NCBI GenBank assembly: GCA_910574995.1
Contig: CAJTCS010000001.1
Span: 620,001-684,000, forward strand
Origin: Oscillospiraceae bacterium
Lineage (GTDB): Bacteria > Bacillota > Clostridia > Oscillospirales > Acutalibacteraceae
Direction: 5' to 3'
Length of the DNA stretch: 64,000 bases
The notes under the pieces are model-generated. The model was given only the letters and a program-made list of their open reading frames with translations, was not told where the DNA came from and ran no database searches. This document shows positions 8,264-16,759 of this stretch, piece after piece. Made by a program: the position numbers and the translations under genes. Position 1 is the stretch's first letter. Every line of letters begins with the position of its first letter.

Positions 8264-8350
8264 GGGGCCCGCAAACGGGGGGAGCCCTGCGGGGCTCCCC
8301 GGCGCGGTCGCGCCAGCGCTTCCGCGGGAAGCGCTGCGTTTGCGGGCCCC
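8264..8350. other. Perfectly stacked four-way-junction element between paaK and iorA
   Basis: Arms GGGGCCCGCAAACG (8264-8277) and CGTTTGCGGGCCCC (8337-8350) pair over 14 bp. Between them sit three hairpins end to end: GGGGAGCCC/GGGCTCCCC (8279-8300, loop TGCG), GGCGC/GCGCC (8301-8314, loop GGTC) and AGCGCTTCC/GGAAGCGCT (8315-8335, loop GCG). Only one base on each side of the junction is unpaired. It could be a structured RNA that modulates expression between paaK and iorA, or a cruciform-type DNA repeat. Confidence 0.75.
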
Positions 8351-8398
8351 GGCGGGTGGGCGCCCAAGCCATAGAGAGAAAGGATATTGCATAATATT

Positions 8399-10123
8399 AT
8401 GAAACGATTGTTACTTGGCAACGAGGCCGTAGCCCGGGGCCTGTATGAGGCTGGCGTGCGGGTGGTTTCCAGCTACCCGGGCACGCCCAGCACGGAGATT
8501 ACCGAGGCGGCGGCGAAATTCCCGGAATTGGCCTGCGAGTGGGCCCCTAACGAAAAGGTGGCCGCGGAAACGGCCGCCGGGGCGGCCATAGGCGGGGCGC
8601 GGTCCTTCTGCGCCATGAAGCATGTGGGCCTGAACGTGGCGGCGGACCCGGTATTCACCATGAGTTACATAGGGGTGAACGCCGGCATGGTACTGGCCGT
8701 GGCCGACGACCCGGGGATGCACTCTTCCCAGAACGAACAGGATTCCCGGCACTACGCAAAGGCCGCGAAGCTGCCCATGCTGGAGCCGGCGGACTCTCGG
8801 GAGTGCAAGGCGTTCACAAAGCTGGCCTACAGCCTTTCCGAGGAGTTCGACACCCCGGTGATGCTGCGGCTTACCACCCGCATTGCCCATGCCAGGGGCG
8901 TGGTGGAGTGCGGGGGGCGGGAGGAAGCCCCACTGCGGGAATACCAGAAAGACCCCGCCAAAAACGTAATGCTGCCCGCCTTTGCCCGCCCGAAGCATGA
9001 AAAGGTTGAGGCCCGCACAAAGGCCCTGGCCCAATGGGCGGAAAGCTGCGGGATCAATCGGATAGAGGACAACGGCGCGGAAATAGGTGTGGTCTGCGCC
9101 GGGGCCGTGTACCAATATGCCAGGGAGGCCCTGGGGGACAAGGCCAATTACCTGAAGCTGGGCATGGTATATCCTTTGCCGGAAAAGCTTATCCGGGACT
9201 TTGCCGCCCTGTGTAAAACGCTTTATGTGGTAGAGGAGTTAGACGATTTTATAGAATCCCATTGTAAGGCGTTAGGCGTACCTGTGACTGGCAAGGAACG
9301 GTTCCCCCGGTGCGGGGAGCTTTCCCAGCGCATTGTACAAAAGGCGCTTACCGGGGAAGAGGCCCCCGCCCCGGCTTTGGGCGCCCCCTTGCCGGTGCGG
9401 CCCCCGGTGATGTGCTGCGGCTGCCCCCACCGGGGCCTGTTCTACGTCTTGAAACAGGAGAAAGTGTATGTCAGCGGGGACATCGGCTGCTATACATTGG
9501 GGGCTTCGGCGCCCCTTTCGGCCATGGACGCCTGCATCTGCATGGGGGCTTCCGTGTCGGCCCTGCATGGGTATAACAAGGCCCGGGGGGAGGGGGCTGC
9601 CAAAAAGGCGGTGGCCGTTATCGGGGACTCTACCTTTATCCATTCCGGGGTCACCAGCCTGATCGACATCGCTTACAACAAGACCAACTCTACCGTTATT
9701 ATCCTGGACAACTCCATTACCGGCATGACCGGCCACCAGCAGAACCCCTCCACAGGCTTCAACATTTATAACGAACCCGCCCAGGCGGTGGACCTGGAAG
9801 CCCTGTGCCGGGCGGTGGGCATCCGGCGGGTGCGGGTGGCGGATCCCTATGACCTGGGGCTGACCCGGCAGGCGCTGCGGGAAGAGCTGGCGGCGGAAGA
9901 GCCCTCTGTAATCATCAGCCGCAGGCCCTGCGCCCTGTTGAAAACCGTTCAGCACAACCCGCCCCTGCAGGCCGCGCCGGAGAAGTGCGTGGGCTGCAAG
10001 GCCTGCCTGGGCATCGGCTGCCCGGCCATCAGCATGAAAGAGGGAAAGGCCCACATCGACCCCACCCAGTGCGTGGGGTGCGGCGTATGCGTATCCCTGT
10101 GCGGGAAAGGAGCGATTGGATGA
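8399..10123 (+). CDS. iorA: Indolepyruvate ferredoxin oxidoreductase, alpha subunit
   Basis: Large subunit of the thiamine-diphosphate enzyme that oxidatively decarboxylates aryl-2-oxoacids from Trp, Phe and Tyr to arylacetyl-CoA while reducing ferredoxin. 574 residues from ATG 8399; a TTG at 8387 is possible but only 2 bases from the AGAAAGGA. N-terminal pyrimidine-binding domain begins LLLGNEAVARGLYEAG; the TPP domain has CCGCPHRGLFY, GDIGCYTLGA and GDSTFIHSG; the C-terminus carries two 4Fe-4S motifs, CVGCKACLGIGCP and CVGCGVCVSLC. Overlaps iorB by ATGA. Confidence 0.95.
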   Translation: MKRLLLGNEAVARGLYEAGVRVVSSYPGTPSTEITEAAAKFPELACEWAPNEKVAAETAAGAAIGGARSFCAMKHVGLNVAADPVFTMSYIGVNAGMVLAVADDPGMHSSQNEQDSRHYAKAAKLPMLEPADSRECKAFTKLAYSLSEEFDTPVMLRLTTRIAHARGVVECGGREEAPLREYQKDPAKNVMLPAFARPKHEKVEARTKALAQWAESCGINRIEDNGAEIGVVCAGAVYQYAREALGDKANYLKLGMVYPLPEKLIRDFAALCKTLYVVEELDDFIESHCKALGVPVTGKERFPRCGELSQRIVQKALTGEEAPAPALGAPLPVRPPVMCCGCPHRGLFYVLKQEKVYVSGDIGCYTLGASAPLSAMDACICMGASVSALHGYNKARGEGAAKKAVAVIGDSTFIHSGVTSLIDIAYNKTNSTVIILDNSITGMTGHQQNPSTGFNIYNEPAQAVDLEALCRAVGIRRVRVADPYDLGLTRQALREELAAEEPSVIISRRPCALLKTVQHNPPLQAAPEKCVGCKACLGIGCPAISMKEGKAHIDPTQCVGCGVCVSLCGKGAIG

Positions 10124-10695
10124 GCCAGGTAAAAAGCGTGATGATTGTAGGCGTGGGCGGGCAGGGGACGCTGCTTGCCAGCCGCATTTTGGGCAGCGCC
10201 ATGCTGCGCAAGGGCTGCGATGTGAAGGTGGGCGAGGTCCATGGCATGAGCCAGCGGGGCGGTTCTGTAGTGACCTATGTGCGCTATGGGGAGGAGGTTT
10301 TTTCCCCGGTAATCGAAAAGGGGGAGGCCGACGTACTGCTGGCTTTCGAGCAGCTGGAGGCTGCCCGGGCCCTGCCCTATGTAAAGCCCGGGGGGCTGGT
10401 GGTGGCGAATACCCAGCAGATAGACCCCATGCCCGTGGTGACAGGGGCGCAGGGATACCCCCGGGGGCTGCTGGAGGCCATGGAAGGGCAGGGCGTGCTG
10501 GTGGAGCCGGTGGACGCCCTGGCGTTGGCAGAGGAAGCGGGCTCGCAAAAGGCGGTGAACGTGGTATTGATCGGCGCTATGGCCCGGCGGCTGGAGCCGG
10601 ACGAAAGCCTGTGGCTGGAAGCCCTGCGGGACTGTGTGCCGGAAAGGTTTTATGAAATGAATGAAAAGGCTTTCCGTTTGGGCTGGGGGGCATGA
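10120..10695 (+). CDS. iorB: Indolepyruvate ferredoxin oxidoreductase, beta subunit
   Basis: 191 residues; start at 10120 set by GGAAAGGAGCGATTGG and by the 4-base ATGA overlap with iorA. The glycine-rich opening VMIVGVGGQGTLLASRILG and the EVHGMSQRGGSV motif identify the gamma-type domain of 2-oxoacid:acceptor oxidoreductases, which binds CoA and completes the active site with the alpha subunit. Needed with IorA for activity. Confidence 0.95.
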   Translation: MSQVKSVMIVGVGGQGTLLASRILGSAMLRKGCDVKVGEVHGMSQRGGSVVTYVRYGEEVFSPVIEKGEADVLLAFEQLEAARALPYVKPGGLVVANTQQIDPMPVVTGAQGYPRGLLEAMEGQGVLVEPVDALALAEEAGSQKAVNVVLIGAMARRLEPDESLWLEALRDCVPERFYEMNEKAFRLGWGA

Positions 10696-10757
10696 CCCTT
10701 GGCCCAGGGAGGCTTGCCTGGGTACAAAAATCTGCAAAGGAAAAGGAATGATGCGGT

Positions 10758-12059
10758 ATGCCAAATTATTACCAGCCGGAGATTGAATGCGCGGACAGGG
10801 AAAAGCTGCGGGAGATACAATCCCGGCGGTTGGTGAAGATGGTGGAACGTTGCTACACGAACGTGCCCTTTTACAGGAAGAAGTTCGACGCCATTGGCCT
10901 GGAGCCTGGGGATGTGCGGTCCATCGACGACATCGTGAAGCTGCCTTTTACAGAAAAGCAGGACCTGCGGGATACGTACCCCTTTGGCTTGTTGGCAGTG
11001 CCCCGGGGGGAACTGGCCCGGATACACGCTTCTTCCGGCACCACGGGCAAACAGACCGTAGTGGCCTATACCCAAAACGACCTGGACGTGTGGGCCACAG
11101 GCGCGGCCCGGGCCATTGTGGCGGTGGGCGGCAAAAAAGAAGATTTGGTGCACGTATCCTACGGTTATGGGCTGTTTACCGGGGGCCTGGGCCTGCACGA
11201 CGGCGCGGAAAAGCTGGGGGCGGCGGTGATACCCGTATCCTCTGGCAATACCAACCGGCAAGTGCAGATTTTACAGGACTATGGCAGCGACATTTTGTGC
11301 TGTACCCCCAGCTATGCCATGTACATCGGGGAGACTGTGCGGGACAAGGGCATTGACCCGGAAAGCCTGCGGGTGCGCATCGGCATTTTTGGGGCGGAGC
11401 CCTGGAGCGAGGAGATGCGGCACGAAATCGAAAAGGCGCTGGCCATCAAGGCCTATGATATCTACGGGCTTTCGGAGATTGCGGGGCCGGGGGTATCCTG
11501 CGAGTGCGTAGAGCAGGCGGGGATGCATGTGCAGGAGGACTATTTCTACCCAGAGATTATCGACCCGGCCACTGGCAAGCAGCTGCCCGACGGGGAAGAA
11601 GGGGAGCTGGTGTTCACCTGCATTGGCAAAGAGGCCCTGCCCCTGGTGCGCTACCGGACGCGGGACATATGCTCGTTGACCCATGAGGCGTGCGGGTGCG
11701 GGCGGACAACGGTGCGTATGATGAAGCCCAAGGGCCGCACGGACGACATGCTGATTATCCGTGGCATCAACGTGTTCCCGTCCCAGATTGAAAGCGTGCT
11801 GCTGGACCTGGGGATGGACCCCAACTACCGCATGGTGGTGGACCGGAAGAACAACCTGGACACCCTGGAGGTGCAGGTGGAGATGAACAGCAGCATGTTC
11901 TCAGACACGGTGCGGAGCCTGGAAAAGGTGGAGAAGCGCATAGCCGGCGCGCTGCAGTCCACACTGAATATAGCGGCCAAGATCACGCTTTTAGAGCCCA
12001 AGTCGCTGCAAAGGTCGGAGGGCAAGGCCAAGCGGGTGGAAGACCTGCGGAAGTTTTAA
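10758..12059 (+). CDS. paaK: Phenylacetate-CoA ligase family protein (copy 2)
   Basis: 433 residues, closely similar to the copy before iorA, with IHASSGTTGKQTVV, YDIYGLSEIAGPG, LVRYRTRDIC, the CGCGRT cysteines and GRTDDMLIIRGINVFPSQIE. Having ligases on both sides of iorAB suggests either two substrate ranges (for example phenylacetate/indoleacetate versus another acid) or one enzyme for activation and one for ATP recovery; the sequence does not decide. Start after AAAGGAAAAGGAATG. Confidence 0.93.
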   Translation: MPNYYQPEIECADREKLREIQSRRLVKMVERCYTNVPFYRKKFDAIGLEPGDVRSIDDIVKLPFTEKQDLRDTYPFGLLAVPRGELARIHASSGTTGKQTVVAYTQNDLDVWATGAARAIVAVGGKKEDLVHVSYGYGLFTGGLGLHDGAEKLGAAVIPVSSGNTNRQVQILQDYGSDILCCTPSYAMYIGETVRDKGIDPESLRVRIGIFGAEPWSEEMRHEIEKALAIKAYDIYGLSEIAGPGVSCECVEQAGMHVQEDYFYPEIIDPATGKQLPDGEEGELVFTCIGKEALPLVRYRTRDICSLTHEACGCGRTTVRMMKPKGRTDDMLIIRGINVFPSQIESVLLDLGMDPNYRMVVDRKNNLDTLEVQVEMNSSMFSDTVRSLEKVEKRIAGALQSTLNIAAKITLLEPKSLQRSEGKAKRVEDLRKF

Positions 12060-12083
12060 TACTGGATACAGGAGGGGATACCC

Positions 12084-12542
12084 ATGCACATACGGCAGGC
12101 GACAGCGGAAGACGCGTTCCGTATCGCGGAGATATTTGTGTTTGTGCGGCGTGAAAAGTTCTTCCCCATTTTCCAATATGAGCCCTATTCCTTTGGGGAG
12201 ATGCAGGTACTGCCCGTGGCCCGGGGGTATCTGGACAGCCCTGGCTTGTTGGGGCGCGTGTTCGTGTACGATGACGGTATCCTGCGGGGGTTCATCCAGC
12301 TGAACGGGCGGGAAGTTGAGCATTTATATGTAGAGCCCTTTTTCCGGGGGCGGGGCATTGGCGCACAGCTGCTGGCGTACGCTGTACAAGAGCGGGGGGC
12401 CGCGCGGCTGTGGGCGCTGGAAAAGAACCCCCAGGCCATCCGCTTTTATCAGCGGGAGGGCTTCTGCCTGACCGGGGAAAAGGAACTGGAAGAGGGCACG
12501 GAGGAATACCTGCTGGAAATGGAAATAGGCAAGACTATATAG
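12084..12542 (+). CDS. GNAT family N-acetyltransferase
   Basis: 152 residues with the acetyl-CoA motif A of the GNAT fold, HLYVEPFFRGRGIGAQLLAYA (R-x-x-G-x-G type), and motif B NPQAIRFYQREGF. Start after GGAGGGG. Positioned 24 bases behind paaK copy 2, so probably in the same transcript. Substrate unknown. Confidence 0.85.
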   Translation: MHIRQATAEDAFRIAEIFVFVRREKFFPIFQYEPYSFGEMQVLPVARGYLDSPGLLGRVFVYDDGILRGFIQLNGREVEHLYVEPFFRGRGIGAQLLAYAVQERGAARLWALEKNPQAIRFYQREGFCLTGEKELEEGTEEYLLEMEIGKTI

Positions 12543-12657
12543 GATAATTAGTGTGAAAAATACTACAAAAGGAACGATACCGGGCACAAGACGCCGTGTT
12601 TTTATGGCTTTTTGTGCGAATTCTGTATCGCATGGCGATTTTTAAGGAGGAGCGAGT

Positions 12658-13089
12658 ATGCAGATCCAACAGTTATCCGTTTTTATCGAGAACAAGCCGG
12701 GCCGCCTGGCGGAGATTACCGAGGTGCTGGCCGGCACGGGCATCGACATCCGGGCCATTTCCGTGGCGGACACCAGCGACTTTGGGATTTTGCGGGTCAT
12801 TGTAGACAGGCCCAAGGACGCGGTGGAAGCCCTGAAGGCCCATGGGATGACGGTTTCGCTGACCAACGTCATCGCCGTGGGTATCGAGGACAACCCGGGG
12901 TCTTTCGCCAAGGTGGTGCGGCTGCTGTCTGACAAGGGCTTTGACCTGGAGTATATGTATGCCTTTATCAGCCGGGACAAGGGCAAGGCTTTTGTCATTG
13001 TGCGGGTGGACCAGGGCCAGCAGGCCGCCGAGACCTTACAGGCGGAGGGGATGGAGATCCTGACGCAGGACGTACTGAGCAACATGTAA
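12658..13089 (+). CDS. Tandem ACT-domain protein
   Basis: 143 residues made of two ACT ligand-binding domains: residues 1-70 (QLSVFIENKPGRLAEITEVL) and 71-143 (VIAVGIEDNPGSFAKVVRLL). No catalytic domain. Such stand-alone ACT proteins commonly sit next to paaK and ior genes and are thought to sense amino acids or aryl acids. Strong TAAGGAGGAGCG upstream. The 115-base gap before it may hold its own promoter, not clearly seen. Confidence 0.88.
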   Translation: MQIQQLSVFIENKPGRLAEITEVLAGTGIDIRAISVADTSDFGILRVIVDRPKDAVEALKAHGMTVSLTNVIAVGIEDNPGSFAKVVRLLSDKGFDLEYMYAFISRDKGKAFVIVRVDQGQQAAETLQAEGMEILTQDVLSNM

Positions 13090-13099
13090 GCAAGGATGG

Positions 13100-13129
13100 A
13101 CGGGGCCGCCTGGTTTTGGGCGGCCCCGT
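13100..13129 (+). terminator. GC-rich hairpin after the ACT gene
   Basis: ACGGGGCCGCC/GGCGGCCCCGT stem with an 8-base loop, 10 bases after the stop. It lacks a clean T run, so termination strength is uncertain. Confidence 0.6.
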
Positions 13130-13234
13130 CCGCGTTTGCCGCAAAAGAGCGGGCGCTTTTTCCGTGGATATCCGCGCCTGCCCGTACATATAGTTTACGC
13201 AGTTCCAAAAAGGCGGGATGCCTATTTTGAACCA

Positions 13235-13249
13235 GGCGGCGCAGCCGCC
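13235..13249. repeat. GC-rich palindromic repeat, copy 2
   Basis: GGCGGCGCAGCCGCC, identical to 437-451, in the gap before the flippase gene. Confidence 0.6.
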
Positions 13250-13252
13250 CAG

Positions 13253-13282
13253 CTTAAAAAGCGGTATATACCGCTTTTTAAG
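13253..13282. terminator. Perfect palindromic hairpin
   Basis: CTTAAAAAGCGGTA/TACCGCTTTTTAAG, a perfect palindrome with A and T tracts that would allow termination on either strand; second barrier between the paaK-ior operon and the sporulation cluster. Confidence 0.65.
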
Positions 13283-13330
13283 CGCGTTTACTATAAGCTA
13301 TAGGGCAGAAAGCGAAAAGGAAAGGCGGGC

Positions 13331-15085
13331 GTGCAGGTGAGAGGAGCGCGGGACAGGAACGGGCAGGGGAGCGGGCAAAGCTTTTTGTGGGGGGCAATGA
13401 TCTTGACGGCGGGGATGGCAGTGGTAAAGGTCATCGGCGCATTGTTCAAGATCCCCCTGCAGCGGACGATAGGCGAATATGGCATGGGCATGTTCAACGT
13501 GGCCTACAATTTTTACGGGCCCATTTTCAGCCTGGCCACGGCGGGGTTCCCGGTGGCGGTGTCGCGGATGGTGTCGGAAAGCGGTTCTTTGGGCCGCTGG
13601 AACGATGTGGAAGGGATTAAGCGGGCGGCGCTGCCCTTGTTCCTGGGGCTGGGGGCTGGGGGTACGGTGCTGATTACCCTGGCCGCGCCGTTTTATTGCA
13701 AGTGGGCCGTAGGCAGCCCTTATGCCCTGTACCCCATGCTGGCGCTGGCCCCGGCGGTGCTGTTTGCCTGTGGAGGGGCTGTATACCGGGGGTATTTTGC
13801 CGGGCTGCGGGATATGGCGCCGACGGCGGTTTCGGAGATTGTAGAGGCCGGCATCAAACTGGCGCTGGGGCTGTGGTGCGCCCGCTGGGCAGCCGACCGG
13901 GGGCAGGCGGAGTATGCCGCCCAGGGGACGGTATTCGGCGTTTGCCCAGGGAGCCCGGACGAAGCGGTGTTCCTGACCTTATCTTTTGCCGCGGCCGGGG
14001 CCATACTGGGGGTTACGGCGGGGTCGTTGGGGGCCATGCTGTACCTGTGGGCGCGGTTCCGGCGGCGGGGGCGGGTCAGCCAAAAGCTGCGGGAACAGGC
14101 CCCGCCCGCCCAGCCCCAGAAGCGGCTGCTGCGCAGGCTGCTGGCCATCACGGCCCCCGTGGCGGCGGGGTCGGTGGCGATGAACGCGGCCGGGCTTATC
14201 GACGCCACCTTTTTGCAGAACCGCCTGGGGGACATTATGCGGGAAGCCCCAGAGCGGTTATTGGGGGCATATCGGGGCATGATACCTTTGATGTATCAGG
14301 AAAACCCGGAAAGCCTGCCCACCTTTTTATACGGCTGCTATACCTTGGCCCTGACCCTGTACCTGTTGGTGCCGGCGGTTACCCAGGCCTTTGGGGTAAG
14401 CGCCTTGCCGGCGGTTACCCAGGCCTGGGCCCGGGGGGACCAGGGCCAGCTGCGGGAGCGGATGGCCTCTGTGCTGCGGCTGACGGCGCTGTTCGCTTTC
14501 CCGGCGGGGCTGGGGCTGGCAGCCTTGGCCGGGCCCATCACAGAGCTGCTGTATGGGAAGGGCGCCAGCACCCCCCTGGTGGCCGGCGCGCTGGGTATTT
14601 TGGGCCCGGCGGCGGTGCTGACGGCTATGAGTACGCCCCTTTCCAGCATGCTGCAGGCAGTGGGGAGGGCGGACCTGCCTGTGAAGCTGCTGGGGGTGGC
14701 TATGGCTGTCAAGCTGGGGGTGAACTGGGTGCTGTGCGGCATACCGGAAGTCAACCTGCTGGGGGCGGGGGTGGGGACCCTGCTATGCTACCTGTTCTAC
14801 ACCTGGGCGCAGCTGGTGTGCCTGCGGCGGGTGACGGGGGTGCGCCTGCGGGCGGGGGGGCTGTTCCTGCGCCCCTGCGCCTGCGGGCTGGTTTGCGCCG
14901 GGGCGGCCTGGGCGCTGCGGCAAGCTGTGCCGGGGGCGCTGGGGACAGGGTGCGCCATGCTTTTGGCGGCATGGGTATACGGCGTGGGGATGCTGCTGTT
15001 GGGGGCTGTCCCGAAGGAGGACTGGCTGATGCTGCCCCAGGGACAAAAAATTGCAAAAATGCTTGAAAAACGGGGCTGGATATGA
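13331..15085 (+). CDS. SpoVB/YabM-type polysaccharide (lipid II-like) flippase
   Basis: 584-residue polytopic membrane protein of the MOP flippase superfamily (about 14 TM helices), opening with FLWGAMILTAGMAVVKVIGALFKIPLQ, a signature of SpoVB-related proteins. Starts at GTG 13331 behind AAAGGAAAGG. In Bacillus subtilis the homologue YabM precedes mazG-yabO-yabP-yabQ-divIC-yabR, the order kept here apart from the absence of mazG and the presence of HU. Likely moves a cell-wall or cortex lipid-linked precursor across the membrane during sporulation. Its last codons contain the promoter for the HU gene. Confidence 0.88.
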   Translation: MQVRGARDRNGQGSGQSFLWGAMILTAGMAVVKVIGALFKIPLQRTIGEYGMGMFNVAYNFYGPIFSLATAGFPVAVSRMVSESGSLGRWNDVEGIKRAALPLFLGLGAGGTVLITLAAPFYCKWAVGSPYALYPMLALAPAVLFACGGAVYRGYFAGLRDMAPTAVSEIVEAGIKLALGLWCARWAADRGQAEYAAQGTVFGVCPGSPDEAVFLTLSFAAAGAILGVTAGSLGAMLYLWARFRRRGRVSQKLREQAPPAQPQKRLLRRLLAITAPVAAGSVAMNAAGLIDATFLQNRLGDIMREAPERLLGAYRGMIPLMYQENPESLPTFLYGCYTLALTLYLLVPAVTQAFGVSALPAVTQAWARGDQGQLRERMASVLRLTALFAFPAGLGLAALAGPITELLYGKGASTPLVAGALGILGPAAVLTAMSTPLSSMLQAVGRADLPVKLLGVAMAVKLGVNWVLCGIPEVNLLGAGVGTLLCYLFYTWAQLVCLRRVTGVRLRAGGLFLRPCACGLVCAGAAWALRQAVPGALGTGCAMLLAAWVYGVGMLLLGAVPKEDWLMLPQGQKIAKMLEKRGWI

Positions 15086-15091
15086 TATGAT
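15063..15091 (+). promoter_or_regulatory. Sigma-A promoter for HU
   Basis: TTGAAA and TATGAT with a 17-base spacer, lying at the very end of the flippase gene, giving HU an independent strong promoter and a leader of about 150 bases. Confidence 0.75.
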
Positions 15092-15247
15092 TGCAAATGT
15101 TACGGACTTTTAACAGGCGCGGGGCGCCTGCCTATCGCAGAAACCGGCGCTGCCGCCGCGGAAGCGGGCTATGGGCCTATACCAGCAGCCCCCCGCCTTT
15201 CCGCGTTTGGGAAGGCGGGCCTGACAAAATTTTTGGAGGTACCATAC

Positions 15248-15523
15248 ATGAATAAGTCGGAACTGATTGCCGATGTCGCCGTGCGGGCGGACATCACCAA
15301 AAAGGACGCGGACGCGGCTGTGAACGCGGTGCTGGATTCTATCACCAATGCCCTTATCCATGGCGAGAAGGTACAGCTGGTGGGCTTTGGCACCTTTGAG
15401 GTGCGCACACGCGGCGCACGCACTGGCCGCAACCCCCGGAACAACGAGGAGATCAACATCCCAGAGTCGAAGGCTCCCGCGTTTAAGGCAGGCAAGGCCC
15501 TGAAGGACGTTGTGAATAAATGA
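15248..15523 (+). CDS. hup: HU family DNA-binding protein
   Basis: 91 residues: [11 protein letters not shown] start, helical dimer region, and the beta-arm signature [20 protein letters not shown] with the intercalating proline region. Start at 15248 is set by GGAGGT; the upstream ATG-less extension is discarded. Nucleoid protein that bends DNA. Its place inside a yabM-yabR-like cluster, where mazG sits in bacilli, is typical of clostridia. Confidence 0.96.
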   Translation: MNKSELIADVAVRADITKKDADAAVNAVLDSITNALIHGEKVQLVGFGTFEVRTRGARTGRNPRNNEEINIPESKAPAFKAGKALKDVVNK

Positions 15524-15537
15524 CCTTACAAGCGTTG

Positions 15538-15566
15538 CGGGCCCGGGATGCATCCGGGCCCGTTTT
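15538..15566 (+). terminator. Rho-independent terminator after HU
   Basis: CGGGCCCGG/CCGGGCCCG stem, GATGCAT loop, then TTTT. Confidence 0.8.
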
Positions 15567-15626
15567 GCACCTATCCGCGGCCGGGAGGGCACGGCGGCCT
15601 GCTGGAAGGAAAAGGAGGGAATGCAT

Positions 15627-15872
15627 ATGAGGCTGGACAAGTATTTGAAGATATCCCGCATCATCAAGCGGCGCACTGTGGCCAACGAGGCCTGCGACGC
15701 GGGGCGGGTGTTTGTGAACGGGAAACAGGCCCGGGCTTCTTACGATGTGAAAGCGGGCGACCTGCTGGAAATCACCCTGGGGGAGCGGACGCTGAAAGCG
15801 GAAGTGCTTTCCGTAACGGAATATGCCAGGAAGGAAGAAGCGGCGGGGCTGTACCGCGTTATAGAGGAATAA
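15627..15872 (+). CDS. rqcP: RqcP (YabO), S4-domain ribosome quality-control factor
   Basis: 81 residues, an S4 RNA-binding domain from residue 1 (MRLDKYLKISRIIKRRTVANEAC..GRVFVNGKQA). RqcP binds stalled 50S-peptidyl-tRNA complexes and with RqcH adds C-terminal alanine tails. The ATG at 15627 is chosen because GGAGG lies 8 bases ahead; the ATG at 15621 is only 2 bases from it. Gene order before yabP-yabQ supports the assignment. Confidence 0.92.
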   Translation: MRLDKYLKISRIIKRRTVANEACDAGRVFVNGKQARASYDVKAGDLLEITLGERTLKAEVLSVTEYARKEEAAGLYRVIEE

Positions 15873-15938
15873 AGCCGGCATGGCTGGCATACCCATGTCT
15901 TGACCGGCCACACCTGGCCCGGGGAAGGGATGGAGCAC

Positions 15939-16214
15939 ATGGCAGAATTGCAGCAGCCGACCAAAAAACACAGCCTGCACATAGACGGGCGGGAGCACAT
16001 GGCCGCCACAGGCATACGCCGGGTGGATTTTTTCAGCGACGAGCTGATTACCGCCCAAACGGACCTGGGCCAGCTGAACATAAAGGGCCAGGGCCTGCAC
16101 ATTGACAGCCTGGATTCCAACACGGGGGATATGCTGGTGAAAGGGAAGGTGGCGGCGGTGTCTTACACCGAAAGCAGCCCCGCGCTGTCCTTTTTTGGCA
16201 GGCTGTTCAAATGA
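15939..16214 (+). CDS. yabP: Sporulation protein YabP
   Basis: 91 residues of the YabP/YqfC beta-rich family: HSLHIDGREHMAATGIRRVDFF, then LGQLNIKGQGLHI and GDMLVKGKVAAVSY. Expressed in the mother cell in bacilli and needed for cortex formation with YabQ. ATG 15939 follows GGGGAAGGG by 9 bases; the ATG nine bases earlier touches it. Stop overlaps the yabQ start (ATGA). Confidence 0.9.
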   Translation: MAELQQPTKKHSLHIDGREHMAATGIRRVDFFSDELITAQTDLGQLNIKGQGLHIDSLDSNTGDMLVKGKVAAVSYTESSPALSFFGRLFK

Positions 16215-16696
16215 CAGCCGGGATAGTGCCCGCGGCTTTTTTCTGCCTGGGGACCGGGGCCGCGCTGGGGGTCTTGTTCCTGCTTGTCAAGGCGGTGAGG
16301 CTGGCTTTGCGCGGCGGCCGCCTTTACACCTTCCTGTCTGACCTGGCGTTTGGGATATTCTGTGGGGCCGTGGTATTCTTGTGCGCCTTGGCGGTGGATA
16401 AGGGGCGTATGCGGCTGTTCCAGGCAACGCTGCAGCTAGCGGGGGCCTGGGCCGCCGTGACCGCCTTGGACCCCTTTATAAGCGGCCTGGGGATTGGCAT
16501 GCGTAAGGCCGCCGTTTTCCTTTTCCGGCTGATATGCCGGCCCTTGCAGGCGGCGGGGCAGAAACGGGCCAAGTGGAAAAAAGCCCGGGCCCAGAAGAAA
16601 GCGGGCCGGAAAAAGCGGAAGCGGGAAGACGGGAAACGGAAAAAATGTGAAAGAAAGGCAAAAAAGCGGCAAAAAACACTTGAAAACTTTATGTAG
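16211..16696 (+). CDS. yabQ: Spore cortex biosynthesis protein YabQ
   Basis: 161 residues with about four TM helices in the first 105 residues and a very basic, coiled C-terminal tail (residues 115-161, almost all Lys/Arg/Gln/Glu). Matches YabQ by position, topology and length. Membrane protein required for cortex synthesis. 4-base overlap with yabP. Confidence 0.85.
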   Translation: MTAGIVPAAFFCLGTGAALGVLFLLVKAVRLALRGGRLYTFLSDLAFGIFCGAVVFLCALAVDKGRMRLFQATLQLAGAWAAVTALDPFISGLGIGMRKAAVFLFRLICRPLQAAGQKRAKWKKARAQKKAGRKKRKREDGKRKKCERKAKKRQKTLENFM

Positions 16697-16709
16697 ACTA
16701 TTATATAAT
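16680..16709 (+). promoter_or_regulatory. Sigma-A promoter for divIC-yabR
   Basis: TTGAAA and TATAAT with an 18-base spacer, overlapping the yabQ 3' end; gives the division gene vegetative expression separate from the sporulation genes. Confidence 0.75.
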
Positions 16710-16759
16710 AGGTGTAATAGGGGGCCGTCCTGGCTGGATGCTGGAGCGGGGAGAGGAGC

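Noticed and set aside
12543-12657. Riboswitch or T-box in the leader of the ACT-domain gene, and T-box upstream of metG
   Set aside because: Gaps are too short (about 115 and 60 bases) and lack the T-box or known aptamer landmarks.
13696-15066. 456-codon Gly-rich plus-strand frame inside the flippase gene
   Set aside because: Out-of-frame reading of a GC-rich membrane-protein gene; low-complexity Gly/Ala/Pro sequence without motif.
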